From UBA4810 sp002479215 (lineage in GTDB: Bacteria; Desulfobacterota; Syntrophia; Syntrophales; Smithellaceae), in the NCBI GenBank assembly GCA_049514435.1, contig JBEKVB010000009.1:46958-110957 (forward strand): a stretch of 64,000 nucleotides of DNA, given 5' to 3'. How positions within the stretch are numbered: position 1 is the first letter of the stretch; each line of letters begins with the position of its first letter. Under the pieces are notes generated by a model. The model was not told the DNA's origin, did no database searches, and saw nothing but the letters and a program-made list of their open reading frames with translations. Of this stretch, positions 35,675 through 45,279 are shown piece after piece. The position numbers were made by a program, and so were the translations under genes.

Positions 35675-35961
35675 AACAATTTATTCGGCGATTATTTCTT
35701 GATTTGACTTCTCGAACTTAATTGACTCAGTATAAAGTTTTTTATTGTATATTAGGCAAATTATTTTTGTTGTTCTATTGTTGGCAACTTCAACTATCCC
35801 TTGGTTTCTATTGAATATAGAATCCATTTGGGGGTTATTTTGCTCACATTTTTTGTTGGCATTTATATTGCTTTATAACCCTCGCTGCAATATATATTTT
35901 TCGTGTTGCGCTGAGAACAAAAAAATCTGAATATTATAGTTATGGAAGAGATATATAGAAT

Positions 35962-37812
35962 ATGAAACTGGCTGAGGAATTCAAGAAAATTGCGGGCGAT
36001 ATAAAAATTATCGATAAAGACGAAGAAAAAGAAATGTACAGCCATGATATGGGTGATGTTCCTACGATCATGACCAAAATTTTGTTTCAAATACAACCTG
36101 ATTTTGTCGTTCAGCCGAAAAACGCCGAAGAAATAAAAAAAGTTTTGGCATTTGCCACCGAAAAAAAAATACCGGTTATCCCCAGGGGCGCGGCATCGTG
36201 GGGATTTGGGGGAGTAATTCCGACAAATGCGGGAATAGTTATTGATTTGTCCCCTTTTCGAAAAATCCTTTATCTCAACAAAGCGCAAAAGACCATAACT
36301 GTAGAAGCAGGAGCAAGATGGAGCGATATTGACATTCTGGCCAAAAAAGAAGGTTTATGTCTGATGACGTATCCATCGAGTAAGTTTTCTACAGTCGCCG
36401 GTTGGATTGCCACAGGTGGTTACGGCATTAACAGTTTTCGCTATGGCCACTTATCCAACCAAATTGACTCGATGACGGTCATAACACCATCCGGTCAGTC
36501 TAAAAAGCTTAATCCCAGTGATCCTGAGTTCAATTACTTCGTTTCTACGGAAGGTGAGTTTGGAATCATTGTTGAAGTAAACCTCAAATTACGTGATGTT
36601 CCTCAGGCGTCCTATTCGCATCTGTTCTATTTTGAAAGTGACAAAGAAGCTTTCATGTTCATTGAAAAAATCATCAAAGCAGGACAGGCAGATGCACTGA
36701 AGCCTAATGCAATCCGTTTTCTTGATGAGAATCACTTAAATGACATCAATGAAATTATGCATTCGAAGGTATTTAAAAAGAGTGCGGGAGTGTTGATGGA
36801 ATTTAGCAGCTCTGAAGAAGATAAAAAGTTTTCAACAATCATAGGGCAAAGCGGTAATCTCGAAGAAGCGCCTCGCTATGTTGCCAGTTATTTATGGAAT
36901 GAGCGGCTTTTTGGCATGAAGACAAAGCGCCTCGGACCATCAATTCTGAGCAGTGAAAGTATTATACCCATAGGGTCGGCTGCGGGATTTATTGAAAAAG
37001 CAAAAAAACTGGGAGCCAATTTTGGCGTGGAAATATTCATTGATTCTCAGATTATTGATACTAAAATGGCTCTGATCATGACCAATTATCTTTGCGATTC
37101 CAGAAAGTTTAAATATTATATCGACTTACCATTGGCGATGATGCTTATCAAGACGGCTGTTTCTATGGGAGCAGAACCGTATGGATTAGGTATTTGGAAT
37201 GCAGGCTTTTTTAATTATCTATACGACAGCGAAAAGAAACAAAAACTTCTGGCATACAAAGCTAAGGTTGATCCGAATAATATCATGAATCCGGGTAAGT
37301 TTTTCGGTATCAAATCAAAATTTTTCAATATTCCGGCGGTCGTTTTTCGTCCGTCCATTTTTAGCTTTTCCATAAAGATACTGATCTTGCTGTCACCAGT
37401 TATTGGGAAAATTGCAATACTGCTTATGGGCAAGGATAAGAAAATCGACAGTCTCGATTTTGAGCTGACTACTCATGCCTGTGCCAAATGCGGAAACTGC
37501 ATTGCCGTATGTCCGGCTTATCTTGTTACGGGAAATGAAGCTCTGACGGCAAAAGGCAAAATCGCTCTGGCGAAAAAGATTATTGAGGGTAAAAACGTTA
37601 CGCAGGAAGAAGTGGAAAATGTATTTATGTGCATGCATTGCAAGGCCTGCGAAGAAATATGCCAAACTAATCTTGAGCTGATGATGCTCTGGGATGCACT
37701 GGAAAAAAGGATTGAGGGGAAATTCGGTCGCCCCGAAGATAAAATTGACGAATTTCTTAAAGAGGTTGACGTTAGCAAGGATTACTGGGAGATGGTAGAG
37801 CGAAATAACTGA
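35962..37812 (+). CDS. FAD-binding (GlcD-like) oxidoreductase fused to a two-cluster ferredoxin domain
   Basis: A 616-residue protein. Residues ~1-460 are a FAD_binding_4/FAD-oxidase C fold as in GlcD and D-lactate dehydrogenases (IPVIPRGAASWGFGG, STVAGWIATGGYGINSF, VDPNNIMNPGKFFG). The C-terminal ~110 residues have two [4Fe-4S] motifs, CAKCGNCIAVC and CMHCKACEEIC. It heads the glutamate synthase gene set and may pass electrons from an organic donor or flavodoxin/ferredoxin pool to it, taking the place of a GltD subunit. That role is inferred from gene order. GGAAGAG precedes the ATG. A hydrophobic segment near residues 470-490 may touch the membrane. Confidence 0.8.
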   Translation: MKLAEEFKKIAGDIKIIDKDEEKEMYSHDMGDVPTIMTKILFQIQPDFVVQPKNAEEIKKVLAFATEKKIPVIPRGAASWGFGGVIPTNAGIVIDLSPFRKILYLNKAQKTITVEAGARWSDIDILAKKEGLCLMTYPSSKFSTVAGWIATGGYGINSFRYGHLSNQIDSMTVITPSGQSKKLNPSDPEFNYFVSTEGEFGIIVEVNLKLRDVPQASYSHLFYFESDKEAFMFIEKIIKAGQADALKPNAIRFLDENHLNDINEIMHSKVFKKSAGVLMEFSSSEEDKKFSTIIGQSGNLEEAPRYVASYLWNERLFGMKTKRLGPSILSSESIIPIGSAAGFIEKAKKLGANFGVEIFIDSQIIDTKMALIMTNYLCDSRKFKYYIDLPLAMMLIKTAVSMGAEPYGLGIWNAGFFNYLYDSEKKQKLLAYKAKVDPNNIMNPGKFFGIKSKFFNIPAVVFRPSIFSFSIKILILLSPVIGKIAILLMGKDKKIDSLDFELTTHACAKCGNCIAVCPAYLVTGNEALTAKGKIALAKKIIEGKNVTQEEVENVFMCMHCKACEEICQTNLELMMLWDALEKRIEGKFGRPEDKIDEFLKEVDVSKDYWEMVERNN

Positions 37813-37856
37813 ATCGACGGTAATAACTTTATTATTTAAACGATGAGTTAAGAACT

Positions 37857-39266
37857 ATGCCAAAGAAATATCATATTAATTCTAAAGTAACGCCGCTTAA
37901 TCTGGATTATGTATTCAAATTTAATATTGAGCGGGGGGAAAACTGCATTAATTGCGGCAAGTGTACAAAGGTGTGCATTTACGAGGCGCATAAGCGACGT
38001 AAAGATGACCCGCGAAAAATGGCCGATCCCAACACTGTAGTCTGCAGAAACTGTTTTAGGTGCATTCAAGAATGTCCAAGAGGAGCACTGGAAAAATCTC
38101 TGGACAAGGACTTTTTGAATATCGGTGGTTCATACTGGAAATCTGATATATTTATTACCTTATGGAAGCAGGCAGAGGACGGCAAGGTTCCTGTTACCGG
38201 TGCCGGTTACAGAGGGCCGTTTACCGGATCAGGGTTTGACGGTATGTGGACCGACATGTCCGAAATTGTCCGGCCGACGCGCGACGGAATTCATGGGCGG
38301 GAATATATCAACACATCCGTCGAACTGGGCCGGAAACTCAATCACCTGACGTTTGATGAAAAAGGCAAATTGTTATCGAAAGTTCATGATACGGTTGATA
38401 TTCCGATCCCCATAATCTTTGATCTTCCACCAGATAATCTAAGCCCGAATGTAAAGGCCGCATTAGTAAAAGCAGCTGTAGAGCTCAACACATGTATTGT
38501 TTTGCCTGCGGGTGATATTGCGTCTGATAGAAAAAAATACATTAAAAACATCATCCCTTTAATTTCTCATAAAGAAATCGACAAGCATCAGGGATTGATT
38601 AAAAATACAAGAATTGTGGCCATTGAGTATGCCGATGAACTGCTGAGTAATTTCCCGGCAGCAAAAGATAAAATTAAAAAAATAAGTAATGCCCTTACGA
38701 TCATTCGAATTCCGGCAACGAAATCCGTGGAAACCATTGTTTCCAAGCTTACGCAAAATGGCGCTGAGATTATTCATATCGTAGCCGATTACCGCGGTAG
38801 GGAAGTTAATGGTTCAACTGATTACAATCGTCGGCTCCTCAAGGATATTATCCGTGCTGTTCATCTCAAGCTAATTGATGACAGGATTCGCGATGAGGTT
38901 ACGATTATTGCCTCCGGAGGTATTGCCATGGCCGAGCATGTGCCCAAAGCAATGATCTGCGGTGCGGATTTAACAGCCGTAGATTTACCGTTGCTTATTG
39001 CGCTTGGTGCCCGCCTGTATGAAGAACCGGAAAAACTACTTATTATCCCCGAAGGACTGGAAAAAATTCCGGTACGAACTTTAACGCAGAGGATTATTAA
39101 CCTTATGGGTGCATGGCATTCGCAGCTTTTGGAGGTAATGGGCGCCATGGGTATTCGTGAGGCACGCCGTCTGCGCGGTGAATCTGGAAGAGCAATCTTC
39201 TTTGAAGAAATTGATAATGATACCTTTGGAAAATTATTTAAAAAAAGAGAAACAGTAAACGTATGA
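37857..39266 (+). CDS. Ferredoxin-fused glutamate synthase-like protein lacking the 3Fe-4S site
   Basis: A 469-residue protein. The N-terminus has two [4Fe-4S] motifs, CINCGKCTKVC and CRNCFRCIQEC. The rest aligns by eye with the FMN/Fe-S domain of glutamate synthase encoded by the next gene (for example SGFDGMWTDMSEIVRPTRDG, TIIASGGIAMAEHVPKAMIC, LMGAWHSQLLEVMGAMGIRE). Where the next protein has the cysteine-rich 3Fe-4S loop, this one has none (ALGARLYEEPEKLLIIPEG), and the glycine-rich FMN segment is missing. It is likely a non-catalytic or altered paralogue forming a heteromer. Its end overlaps the next gene by ATGA. Confidence 0.75.
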   Translation: MPKKYHINSKVTPLNLDYVFKFNIERGENCINCGKCTKVCIYEAHKRRKDDPRKMADPNTVVCRNCFRCIQECPRGALEKSLDKDFLNIGGSYWKSDIFITLWKQAEDGKVPVTGAGYRGPFTGSGFDGMWTDMSEIVRPTRDGIHGREYINTSVELGRKLNHLTFDEKGKLLSKVHDTVDIPIPIIFDLPPDNLSPNVKAALVKAAVELNTCIVLPAGDIASDRKKYIKNIIPLISHKEIDKHQGLIKNTRIVAIEYADELLSNFPAAKDKIKKISNALTIIRIPATKSVETIVSKLTQNGAEIIHIVADYRGREVNGSTDYNRRLLKDIIRAVHLKLIDDRIRDEVTIIASGGIAMAEHVPKAMICGADLTAVDLPLLIALGARLYEEPEKLLIIPEGLEKIPVRTLTQRIINLMGAWHSQLLEVMGAMGIREARRLRGESGRAIFFEEIDNDTFGKLFKKRETVNV

Positions 39267-40753
39267 AACCACCTTCGGCTGTAAAAATTAAAAAGATGCC
39301 TTCGCGATTCAAGCACCAAGTGGCAAAATATAAAGTCACCAGGTCTAACACGTGTATCAACTGCGGTACTTGCGCCAAATCATGCCCCTACGGAGTTCAT
39401 GAAAGGGTTGAAGGGCATAACCGGGTGAGACCACCGATTAACTATAAATGCATCGGCTTCGAATGCCAAAACAACGATTTTTACTGCGTTGCCAAGTGTC
39501 CACGCAAAGCATTGAGCCTCTCCCTGAATCCCATGTATGAAACACTGGGAGATTATCGCTGGACAGCGGACATGATTACCGCGACCTGGATCATGGCGGA
39601 AACCGGCTATCCGCCGGAGCGAAAGGATCTTGAATATAATATCGGCAATTCCGGCGGCGGCTTCGACAAGCTGCGGTTTAAATTTCCTCCCGGCCGGCCC
39701 AAAATTGATAAGTTGGAAATCTCCACGGAAATTACGCTGAACCGCAGAAATGATGGCCGGGCAAACATTGTCATTTCCACGCCCGTCTATGGCGGCGGGA
39801 TGTCCTTCGGTTCGGTAAGCCTGCCCACCATGCTTTCCAAAGCACGCAATGCTACGATATGGAATACCTTTACCTGTACCGGTGAGGGAGGATACCCGGA
39901 AATGCTTCAACCCTATGACCACAACGTTATTACTCAAGTGGCAACCGGTCTGTTTGGTGTACGTGAAGAAACAATACAGCGGGTGAGAATAGTGGAATTT
40001 AAGTACGCTCAAGGTGCAAAGCCGGGACTTGGCGGTCATCTCCTGGGAGAAAAAAATACGGAAAGCGTTGCCCGAATGCGCGAAGCAGTCCAGGGTACCT
40101 CGTTGTTTTCGCCTTTTCCGTTTCACTCGGTGTATTCCATCGAAGATCACAAGAAGCACATTGACTGGATCAAAGAAATCAATCCCCAGGCCTTGGTCTC
40201 TGTTAAAGTTTCTACTCCTAATGATGTAGACATGGTTGCCGTCGGTTCGTACTATGCCGGCGCGCATATTATTCATATTGACGGCGGTTACGGTGGTACC
40301 GGCGCGGCACCAGACATTGCCAAGAAGAATATTGCCATGCCGATAGAATATGCCATAATAAAAGTTCATAATTTTTTAAAGGAAGAAGGTGCCCGGGAAG
40401 CAATGACGCTCATTGCATCAGGCGGTATACGGACTGCTCATGACCTGGCCAAAGCAATTTGCCTGGGTGCAGATGGCGCGGTCATCGGCACAGCGGAATT
40501 GGTCTCGCTGGAATGTGTCCGTTGCGGAAACTGCGAGTCGGGACGCGGCTGCGCCCGTGGTATTGCCTCAACTGATTCTGAGCTTTCCGCCCTCTTTGGG
40601 GAAGAATGGGCTACACAACGCCTTGTTAATATGTACCATGCCTGGAATGTCCAGCTTGTGGAAATCCTCCAGAAGTTCGGTATGAGAAGCGTCAGAGAGC
40701 TTGTTGGTCGGACGGATTTGCTGGAGCACATAGATTATAGCGCGCCCCGTTAG
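39263..40753 (+). CDS. Glutamate synthase FMN/Fe-S domain subunit (GltB2-type) with ferredoxin domain
   Basis: A 496-residue protein equal to the central domain of glutamate synthase (GltS_FMN) as a separate subunit, as in archaeal-type enzymes, preceded by ferredoxin motifs CINCGTCAKSC and CVAKCPRKAL. Key segments: TCTGEGGYPEMLQPYDHNVI, QGAKPGLGGHLLGEKNTESV, HIDGGYGGTGAAPDIAKKN and the 3Fe-4S cysteines in CVRCGNCESGRGCARGIAS. It would convert 2-oxoglutarate and ammonia to glutamate. It is translationally coupled to its degenerate paralogue upstream; the glutaminase subunit follows. Confidence 0.88.
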   Translation: MKPPSAVKIKKMPSRFKHQVAKYKVTRSNTCINCGTCAKSCPYGVHERVEGHNRVRPPINYKCIGFECQNNDFYCVAKCPRKALSLSLNPMYETLGDYRWTADMITATWIMAETGYPPERKDLEYNIGNSGGGFDKLRFKFPPGRPKIDKLEISTEITLNRRNDGRANIVISTPVYGGGMSFGSVSLPTMLSKARNATIWNTFTCTGEGGYPEMLQPYDHNVITQVATGLFGVREETIQRVRIVEFKYAQGAKPGLGGHLLGEKNTESVARMREAVQGTSLFSPFPFHSVYSIEDHKKHIDWIKEINPQALVSVKVSTPNDVDMVAVGSYYAGAHIIHIDGGYGGTGAAPDIAKKNIAMPIEYAIIKVHNFLKEEGAREAMTLIASGGIRTAHDLAKAICLGADGAVIGTAELVSLECVRCGNCESGRGCARGIASTDSELSALFGEEWATQRLVNMYHAWNVQLVEILQKFGMRSVRELVGRTDLLEHIDYSAPR

Positions 40754-40859
40754 AGCAGCGGGCGTTTTGCGATTTCAGATGGCGGCATTAAACAGCCGGC
40801 TGTCTTACAGGATTTTAATCCCCAACAGGAGTTGGGACTTTCTCTAACGAGGTAAATAA

Positions 40860-40901
40860 ATCCCGTTAGAAATTCATGAGAAATATTATTTCTAACGGGA
40901 T
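40860..40901. repeat. Inverted repeat with ATCCCGTTAGAAAT arms (copy 2)
   Basis: ATCCCGTTAGAAAT (40860-40873) and its exact complement (40888-40901), with a 14-base loop, between the two glutamate synthase genes. Arms are the same as in the guaA-carB repeat (30471-30570). A smaller hairpin, CCCAAC agga GTTGGG at 40821-40836, lies just upstream. Confidence 0.65.
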
Positions 40902-40920
40902 AAAGCGGAGTTTGCTAATA

Positions 40921-43542
40921 ATGGATAATGTTGAAAAAATGATTAAGTCACGTGCTGAACTTTGCAGCCAGGTGCCGCCTTTAAGTCCGAACACTGAAGA
41001 AGAAGGCGGCTGCGGCGTCACCGGTTTTATCTGTTCTATTCCGGTAACCGGGAAAAATATCTTCGAGCCATCCGTGCAGATGCACAACAGGGGTAATGGA
41101 AAAGGCGGCGGCATCGGGGCCGTCGGGTTTATTCCTGAAGCACTGGGTGTTTCTAAACAGGTGCTGGAAGAAGATTACATGTTGCACATTGCTCTCCTTG
41201 ATGCAAGCGTGTATGAGGAGCTGGAAAATACATTCATCAAACCTAATTTTAAGATTGATAAATCGGAAAAACTCGCCACAATTGACGACTATCGCAGTAT
41301 CGGATTGGATGTCCGGCCTCCGGATGTCATGCGTTATTTCGTCCGCGTCAGGGATGACGTACTGGATAAATTCATTAAGGACAATAAATTTTCCTCTATG
41401 GACAGGCGGGATGCCGAGGATGAATTTGTCTACCAGAACAGCTTTAAGATTAACACGCACTATTACGCATCTCTTGGCGAAAAAAAAGCATTTGTCATGT
41501 CCCACGGCAGGAACATGATGATCCTGAAAATCGTGGGATATGCGGAAAATGTTGTAAAATATTATAAACTGGAAGATTTCAAAGCATATGCGTGGCTTGC
41601 CCATCAGCGATATCCCACCCGTGGCCGTGTTTGGCATCCTGGCGGTTGCCATCCATTCAGCGCTCTCAATGAAGCGCTGGTGCATAATGGCGATTTTGCC
41701 AACTATCAGTCCGTCTTAGAATATCTTAAACAACGAAATTACTACCCACTATTTCTTACAGATACCGAGGAAGCGGCTCTTCTGCTTGATTTGTGGAGCA
41801 GGGTATATAAATATCCGCTGGAATACTTGATCGAGGCTATGGCGCCGACCTCAGAAATGGATTTTGATATGCTTCCGGCTGAAAAGCAGAAGCTTTATAA
41901 AGCCATTCAAACGAATCACGTCAATTCTTCGCCTGATGGGCCGTGGTTCTTTATCATTGCCAGAAATGACGTTAGAAACGACCAATTCCAGCTAATCGGC
42001 ATTACTGATACGGCTATGCTTCGTCCTCAAGTGTTTGCCCTACAGGAAGGGGATGTCCAAATCGGCCTGATTTGTTCGGAAAAGCAGGCCATTGATGCGA
42101 CATTGATTTCGCTGGAGCGGGAAGATCCGCGTTTCGGGCCCATTGCCGACAAATATTGGAATGCCCGCGGCGGCAGTTATACCGACGGCGGCGCTTTTAT
42201 CTTCAGCCTGAAAGATGCGGCAGATGGTAAAAAGCTTATTTGTACCGACAAATTCGGAAAAGTAATTAAAACCCCGAAAGGCAAATCCGCCTGTGATACA
42301 GCGAAAAAGATAACAGTTACAGAAGATTACAAGTCTATAGAAGGAGAGATTGCTGTTTTATTTACTGAAAATGATTATGCGGTTGTTGCTGATAAATTGT
42401 TTACATATGTAAAGGACAGTATTGGCAATTTTAACCCCGATAAGCTCAGATTCTGCATTGAGACAATCAAGAGTTACGCGCTAAGAAGTGACAGAGGCAA
42501 ACAAGCAGCGATCACCGCATTAACGCTTTTGACTGATCGAAGATTCAATACCGGTTCGATAAAAAGACGCTCCCTGCTCCATGTTGCAAAGATAGCTCTG
42601 GATGAGATTTTTGACTCCATTCCATTGATTACAGAAATGTCTCAATCACGATTCAGCCGCATCAATTATGCCAGTCGTGATCAACTTCGTGCGCCGAAAA
42701 ATAATGAGAAAATTCTGATTATTGATGCCGGACAATTTGAACCGGAAGGCGACAATTGCGATGCGGTAATGATGGTGAAGGCCTTTAAATTCGGCTGGAA
42801 GCATTTTATTGTTTACAAATATCGCGGCCAGAGATTTACCGGCTGTGGTTTGGGCCCGGCAACTCAGGGGGTAAGAATTGATGTCTACGGCGCTTCCGGT
42901 GACTATCTGGCATCAGGCATTGACGGTATGGAGATTTATGTTCACGGCAATGCTCAGGACCAGCTATGCCAGATTATGAAAGATGGAAAGCTCGTGGTGT
43001 TTGGCGATGTCGGCCAGACATTCATGTACGGCGCCAAAGGCGGCTCTGCTTATATTATGGGCAACGCAGCGGGAAGACCTCTAATTAATGCTGTCGGCAA
43101 GCCGCGCGTTGTGATTAACGGCACCGCTCTGGACTACTTGGCTGAATCTTTTATGGCGGGTGATCCTCTCAACGGCGGCGGTTTTGTAATTCTCAACGGC
43201 ATCGGCTTTGACGACGAGAACGGAGAGATTCGCGAATATGATTCGCCGTACCCCGGTTCGAATATATTTTCTCTTGCTTCCGGCGGGGCGATTTATGTCC
43301 GTGATCCGCACAGAAAACTTGTTGATGAACAGCTCAATGGGGGAGAGTTTGCCGAGATTACCGATGCCGACTGGAAACTGATCCTGCCGTACCTTGAGGA
43401 GAACGAAAAACTTTTCGATATAGCCGTAGACAGGCTTTTAACGGTTGCCGGTAATAAAAAATCTCCGCAAGCAGTCTACAGAAAAATCAGGCCTCAAAAG
43501 GCGGCTGTTCTCCCAAAAGAAGATGACGGACTAGAGGAGTAA
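40921..43542 (+). CDS. Glutamate synthase glutaminase + GXGXG-domain subunit
   Basis: About 873 residues: an N-terminal class II glutaminase (GCGVTGF with candidate nucleophile Cys31; AHQRYPTRGRVWHPGGCHPF; ALVHNGDFANY) and a C-terminal GXGXG beta-helix domain (GASGDYLASGIDGMEIYVHG, GDVGQTFMYGAKGGSAYIMG). These are glutamate synthase domains 1 and 4 without the FMN domain, which is encoded by the preceding gene. The ATG at 40921 is chosen over 40876, which lies in the repeat loop, because GCGGAG precedes it. The nucleophile must become N-terminal, so a ~30-residue propeptide would have to be removed. A ~100-residue helical segment (residues ~470-570) links the domains. Confidence 0.85.
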   Translation: MDNVEKMIKSRAELCSQVPPLSPNTEEEGGCGVTGFICSIPVTGKNIFEPSVQMHNRGNGKGGGIGAVGFIPEALGVSKQVLEEDYMLHIALLDASVYEELENTFIKPNFKIDKSEKLATIDDYRSIGLDVRPPDVMRYFVRVRDDVLDKFIKDNKFSSMDRRDAEDEFVYQNSFKINTHYYASLGEKKAFVMSHGRNMMILKIVGYAENVVKYYKLEDFKAYAWLAHQRYPTRGRVWHPGGCHPFSALNEALVHNGDFANYQSVLEYLKQRNYYPLFLTDTEEAALLLDLWSRVYKYPLEYLIEAMAPTSEMDFDMLPAEKQKLYKAIQTNHVNSSPDGPWFFIIARNDVRNDQFQLIGITDTAMLRPQVFALQEGDVQIGLICSEKQAIDATLISLEREDPRFGPIADKYWNARGGSYTDGGAFIFSLKDAADGKKLICTDKFGKVIKTPKGKSACDTAKKITVTEDYKSIEGEIAVLFTENDYAVVADKLFTYVKDSIGNFNPDKLRFCIETIKSYALRSDRGKQAAITALTLLTDRRFNTGSIKRRSLLHVAKIALDEIFDSIPLITEMSQSRFSRINYASRDQLRAPKNNEKILIIDAGQFEPEGDNCDAVMMVKAFKFGWKHFIVYKYRGQRFTGCGLGPATQGVRIDVYGASGDYLASGIDGMEIYVHGNAQDQLCQIMKDGKLVVFGDVGQTFMYGAKGGSAYIMGNAAGRPLINAVGKPRVVINGTALDYLAESFMAGDPLNGGGFVILNGIGFDDENGEIREYDSPYPGSNIFSLASGGAIYVRDPHRKLVDEQLNGGEFAEITDADWKLILPYLEENEKLFDIAVDRLLTVAGNKKSPQAVYRKIRPQKAAVLPKEDDGLEE

Positions 43543-43664
43543 AGAAGCTCCTATTGTTTTATTATTAGATAGAAATATGTTTTCTAAAATCATGATCATT
43601 AATAATGCCGGTATGGCATTGGCCATTTTGTTGAAGCCGGCATAAAAAATATCAGATATTTATC

Positions 43665-45248
43665 CTACTCAGCTTCATTGACGTATTTATTCTTTTTACG
43701 GAAAAATTTCGGATCAATTCCCAGTTTAGAAATTTTATACTGAATGATGCGTTTGGTAGTTCCCAACATTTTTGCGGCTTTGGTTTGATTTCCCCTGACT
43801 TCTTCCAATGCATCTATAATCAATGATCTTTCCTGTGCCTCCACAACATAAGATAGCTTCCCCCGTTCTTTTTTGTCCAATTCCTTTTCTCTTAGCTGCA
43901 AAGACGGCGGCAAATGCATACACTCAATTGTATCACTATTAGATAAGAGAACAGCCCGCTCTATGCAGTTTTCCAATTCCCGCACATTGCCCGGCCATTT
44001 ATGGGATAAAAATACTTCTATGGCCGATGTAGAAATTCTTTTAATGTTTTTGGCCATTTCCTTGCTGTATTTCAGGATAAAATGATCGGCCAATAAGATA
44101 ACGTCACTGCCTCTTTCGCGCAGAGGGGGTAAATAAATAGGAAAAACATTCAAGCGATAAAATAAATCGGCACGAAAATGTTCCGCTAAAATATCTTGCT
44201 CTAAATTTCTGTTTGTTGCCGCAATAATGCGCACATTAACATTAACAACCCTGGAAGAGCCCAACGGTTGAAACCTCTTTTCCTGTAAAACACGCAAAAG
44301 TTTTACCTGAGCCGCAGCGGAAAGCTCGCCTACTTCATCCAAAAAAATTGTGCCGCCGTTGGCTTCTTCGAATCTTCCCCGCCGCTGCTGTAGTGCGCCG
44401 GTAAAAGCTCCCCTTTCATGACCGAACAACTCGCTTTCAATCAAAGTATCGGGAATAGCCGCGCAATTAACCTGCACTATTGGCCCTTTGTGCCGCGGAG
44501 AGTTCATGTGGATTGCCCTGGCGATTAGTTCCTTGCCCGTCCCGGTTTCGCCGGAGATTAAAACAGTTGTGTTGGAATCGGCTACCTGGGCGACTAAACC
44601 AAATACCTCCTGCATAGGTTTAGAATGGCCGATAATATCTATCGAAGGTGCCCGCGTACTGCCGACAATTTTCTTCAGTCTTTTGTTTTCCTCTTCTAGC
44701 GCTCTGATGTGCACAAATTTGGCCATTAATTCCGCAACCGCTGAAAGCATCGCCAGTTCCTTATCCAAATTTTCTACTTCGCGCGCGACTTTATCGGCCG
44801 ATAAAACTCCCACGACATGGTCGTCATAAATAATGGGAACACAAAGAAAAGCCAGTTCCGACCTGTTTAGATGACGTCTTGCCCCCGTACGGTCTAAAAA
44901 ATGAGTGGCATGCCCCAAATTGGCCACAGCCATCGGGCGGCCCGTCTGGGCAACTTGGCCGGTAATGCCTTCACCGGGTTTATAAGTTACATCCAATCCT
45001 TCTATATTTACGTCATGGGCAATATCCAGCCAGGCTTCCTTTTTTTCGCGATCCAGGAGCGAAATCATGCCTCGCTGCATACCTAAACGCAGGCTCATTT
45101 CCTGCAGAACTTGCTCTAGTTCATCACGCAAATCTGTAGGTTGGGCTAAAATTTTAGATATAGCGTGCAGTGCGGCAAGCTCTTCGTAACTGTGTATGCT
45201 CAATTTTGTATCTTCCCCAATGGAAGTTTTTTTGGAAACTTTACTCAT
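43665..45248 (-). CDS. NifA-like sigma-54-dependent activator (GAF-AAA+-Fis)
   Basis: About 527 residues: a GAF domain (~residues 20-170), the AAA+ sigma-54 interaction domain with Walker A GETGTGKELIARAI, the GAFTGA loop in GHERGAFTGALQQR and Walker B GGTIFLDEVGELS, then a C-terminal Fis-type helix-turn-helix (GNQTKAAKMLGTTKRIIQYK). There is no receiver domain, so it is NifA-like rather than NtrC-like. The ATG at 45248 has AGG just upstream. It follows the glutamate synthase set in convergent orientation and is the best local candidate to act on the glnA and amt sigma-54 promoters. A copy of their shared palindrome lies in its own promoter region. Confidence 0.88.
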   Translation of the reverse strand: MSKVSKKTSIGEDTKLSIHSYEELAALHAISKILAQPTDLRDELEQVLQEMSLRLGMQRGMISLLDREKKEAWLDIAHDVNIEGLDVTYKPGEGITGQVAQTGRPMAVANLGHATHFLDRTGARRHLNRSELAFLCVPIIYDDHVVGVLSADKVAREVENLDKELAMLSAVAELMAKFVHIRALEEENKRLKKIVGSTRAPSIDIIGHSKPMQEVFGLVAQVADSNTTVLISGETGTGKELIARAIHMNSPRHKGPIVQVNCAAIPDTLIESELFGHERGAFTGALQQRRGRFEEANGGTIFLDEVGELSAAAQVKLLRVLQEKRFQPLGSSRVVNVNVRIIAATNRNLEQDILAEHFRADLFYRLNVFPIYLPPLRERGSDVILLADHFILKYSKEMAKNIKRISTSAIEVFLSHKWPGNVRELENCIERAVLLSNSDTIECMHLPPSLQLREKELDKKERGKLSYVVEAQERSLIIDALEEVRGNQTKAAKMLGTTKRIIQYKISKLGIDPKFFRKKNKYVNEAE

Positions 45249-45279
45249 GTTAAGGCCTGAAGAACCTTGGAAAAGTATT

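Noticed and set aside
35745..35930. Hydrophobic 61-residue frame in the glnA upstream gap
   Set aside because: TTG start, no ribosome binding site, AT-rich DNA that gives hydrophobic residues by chance, and it lies in a regulatory region.
39380..40369. Long antisense frame (329 residues) opposite the glutamate synthase FMN-domain gene
   Set aside because: The plus-strand protein has full family motifs and ferredoxin cysteines; the antisense product has no recognisable pattern and no ribosome binding site.
43605..43643. Terminator between the convergent glutamate synthase and activator genes
   Set aside because: ATGCCGG/CCGGCAT arms are only 7 bp, with a long loop and no T-tract in the proper place for either gene; too weak to list.
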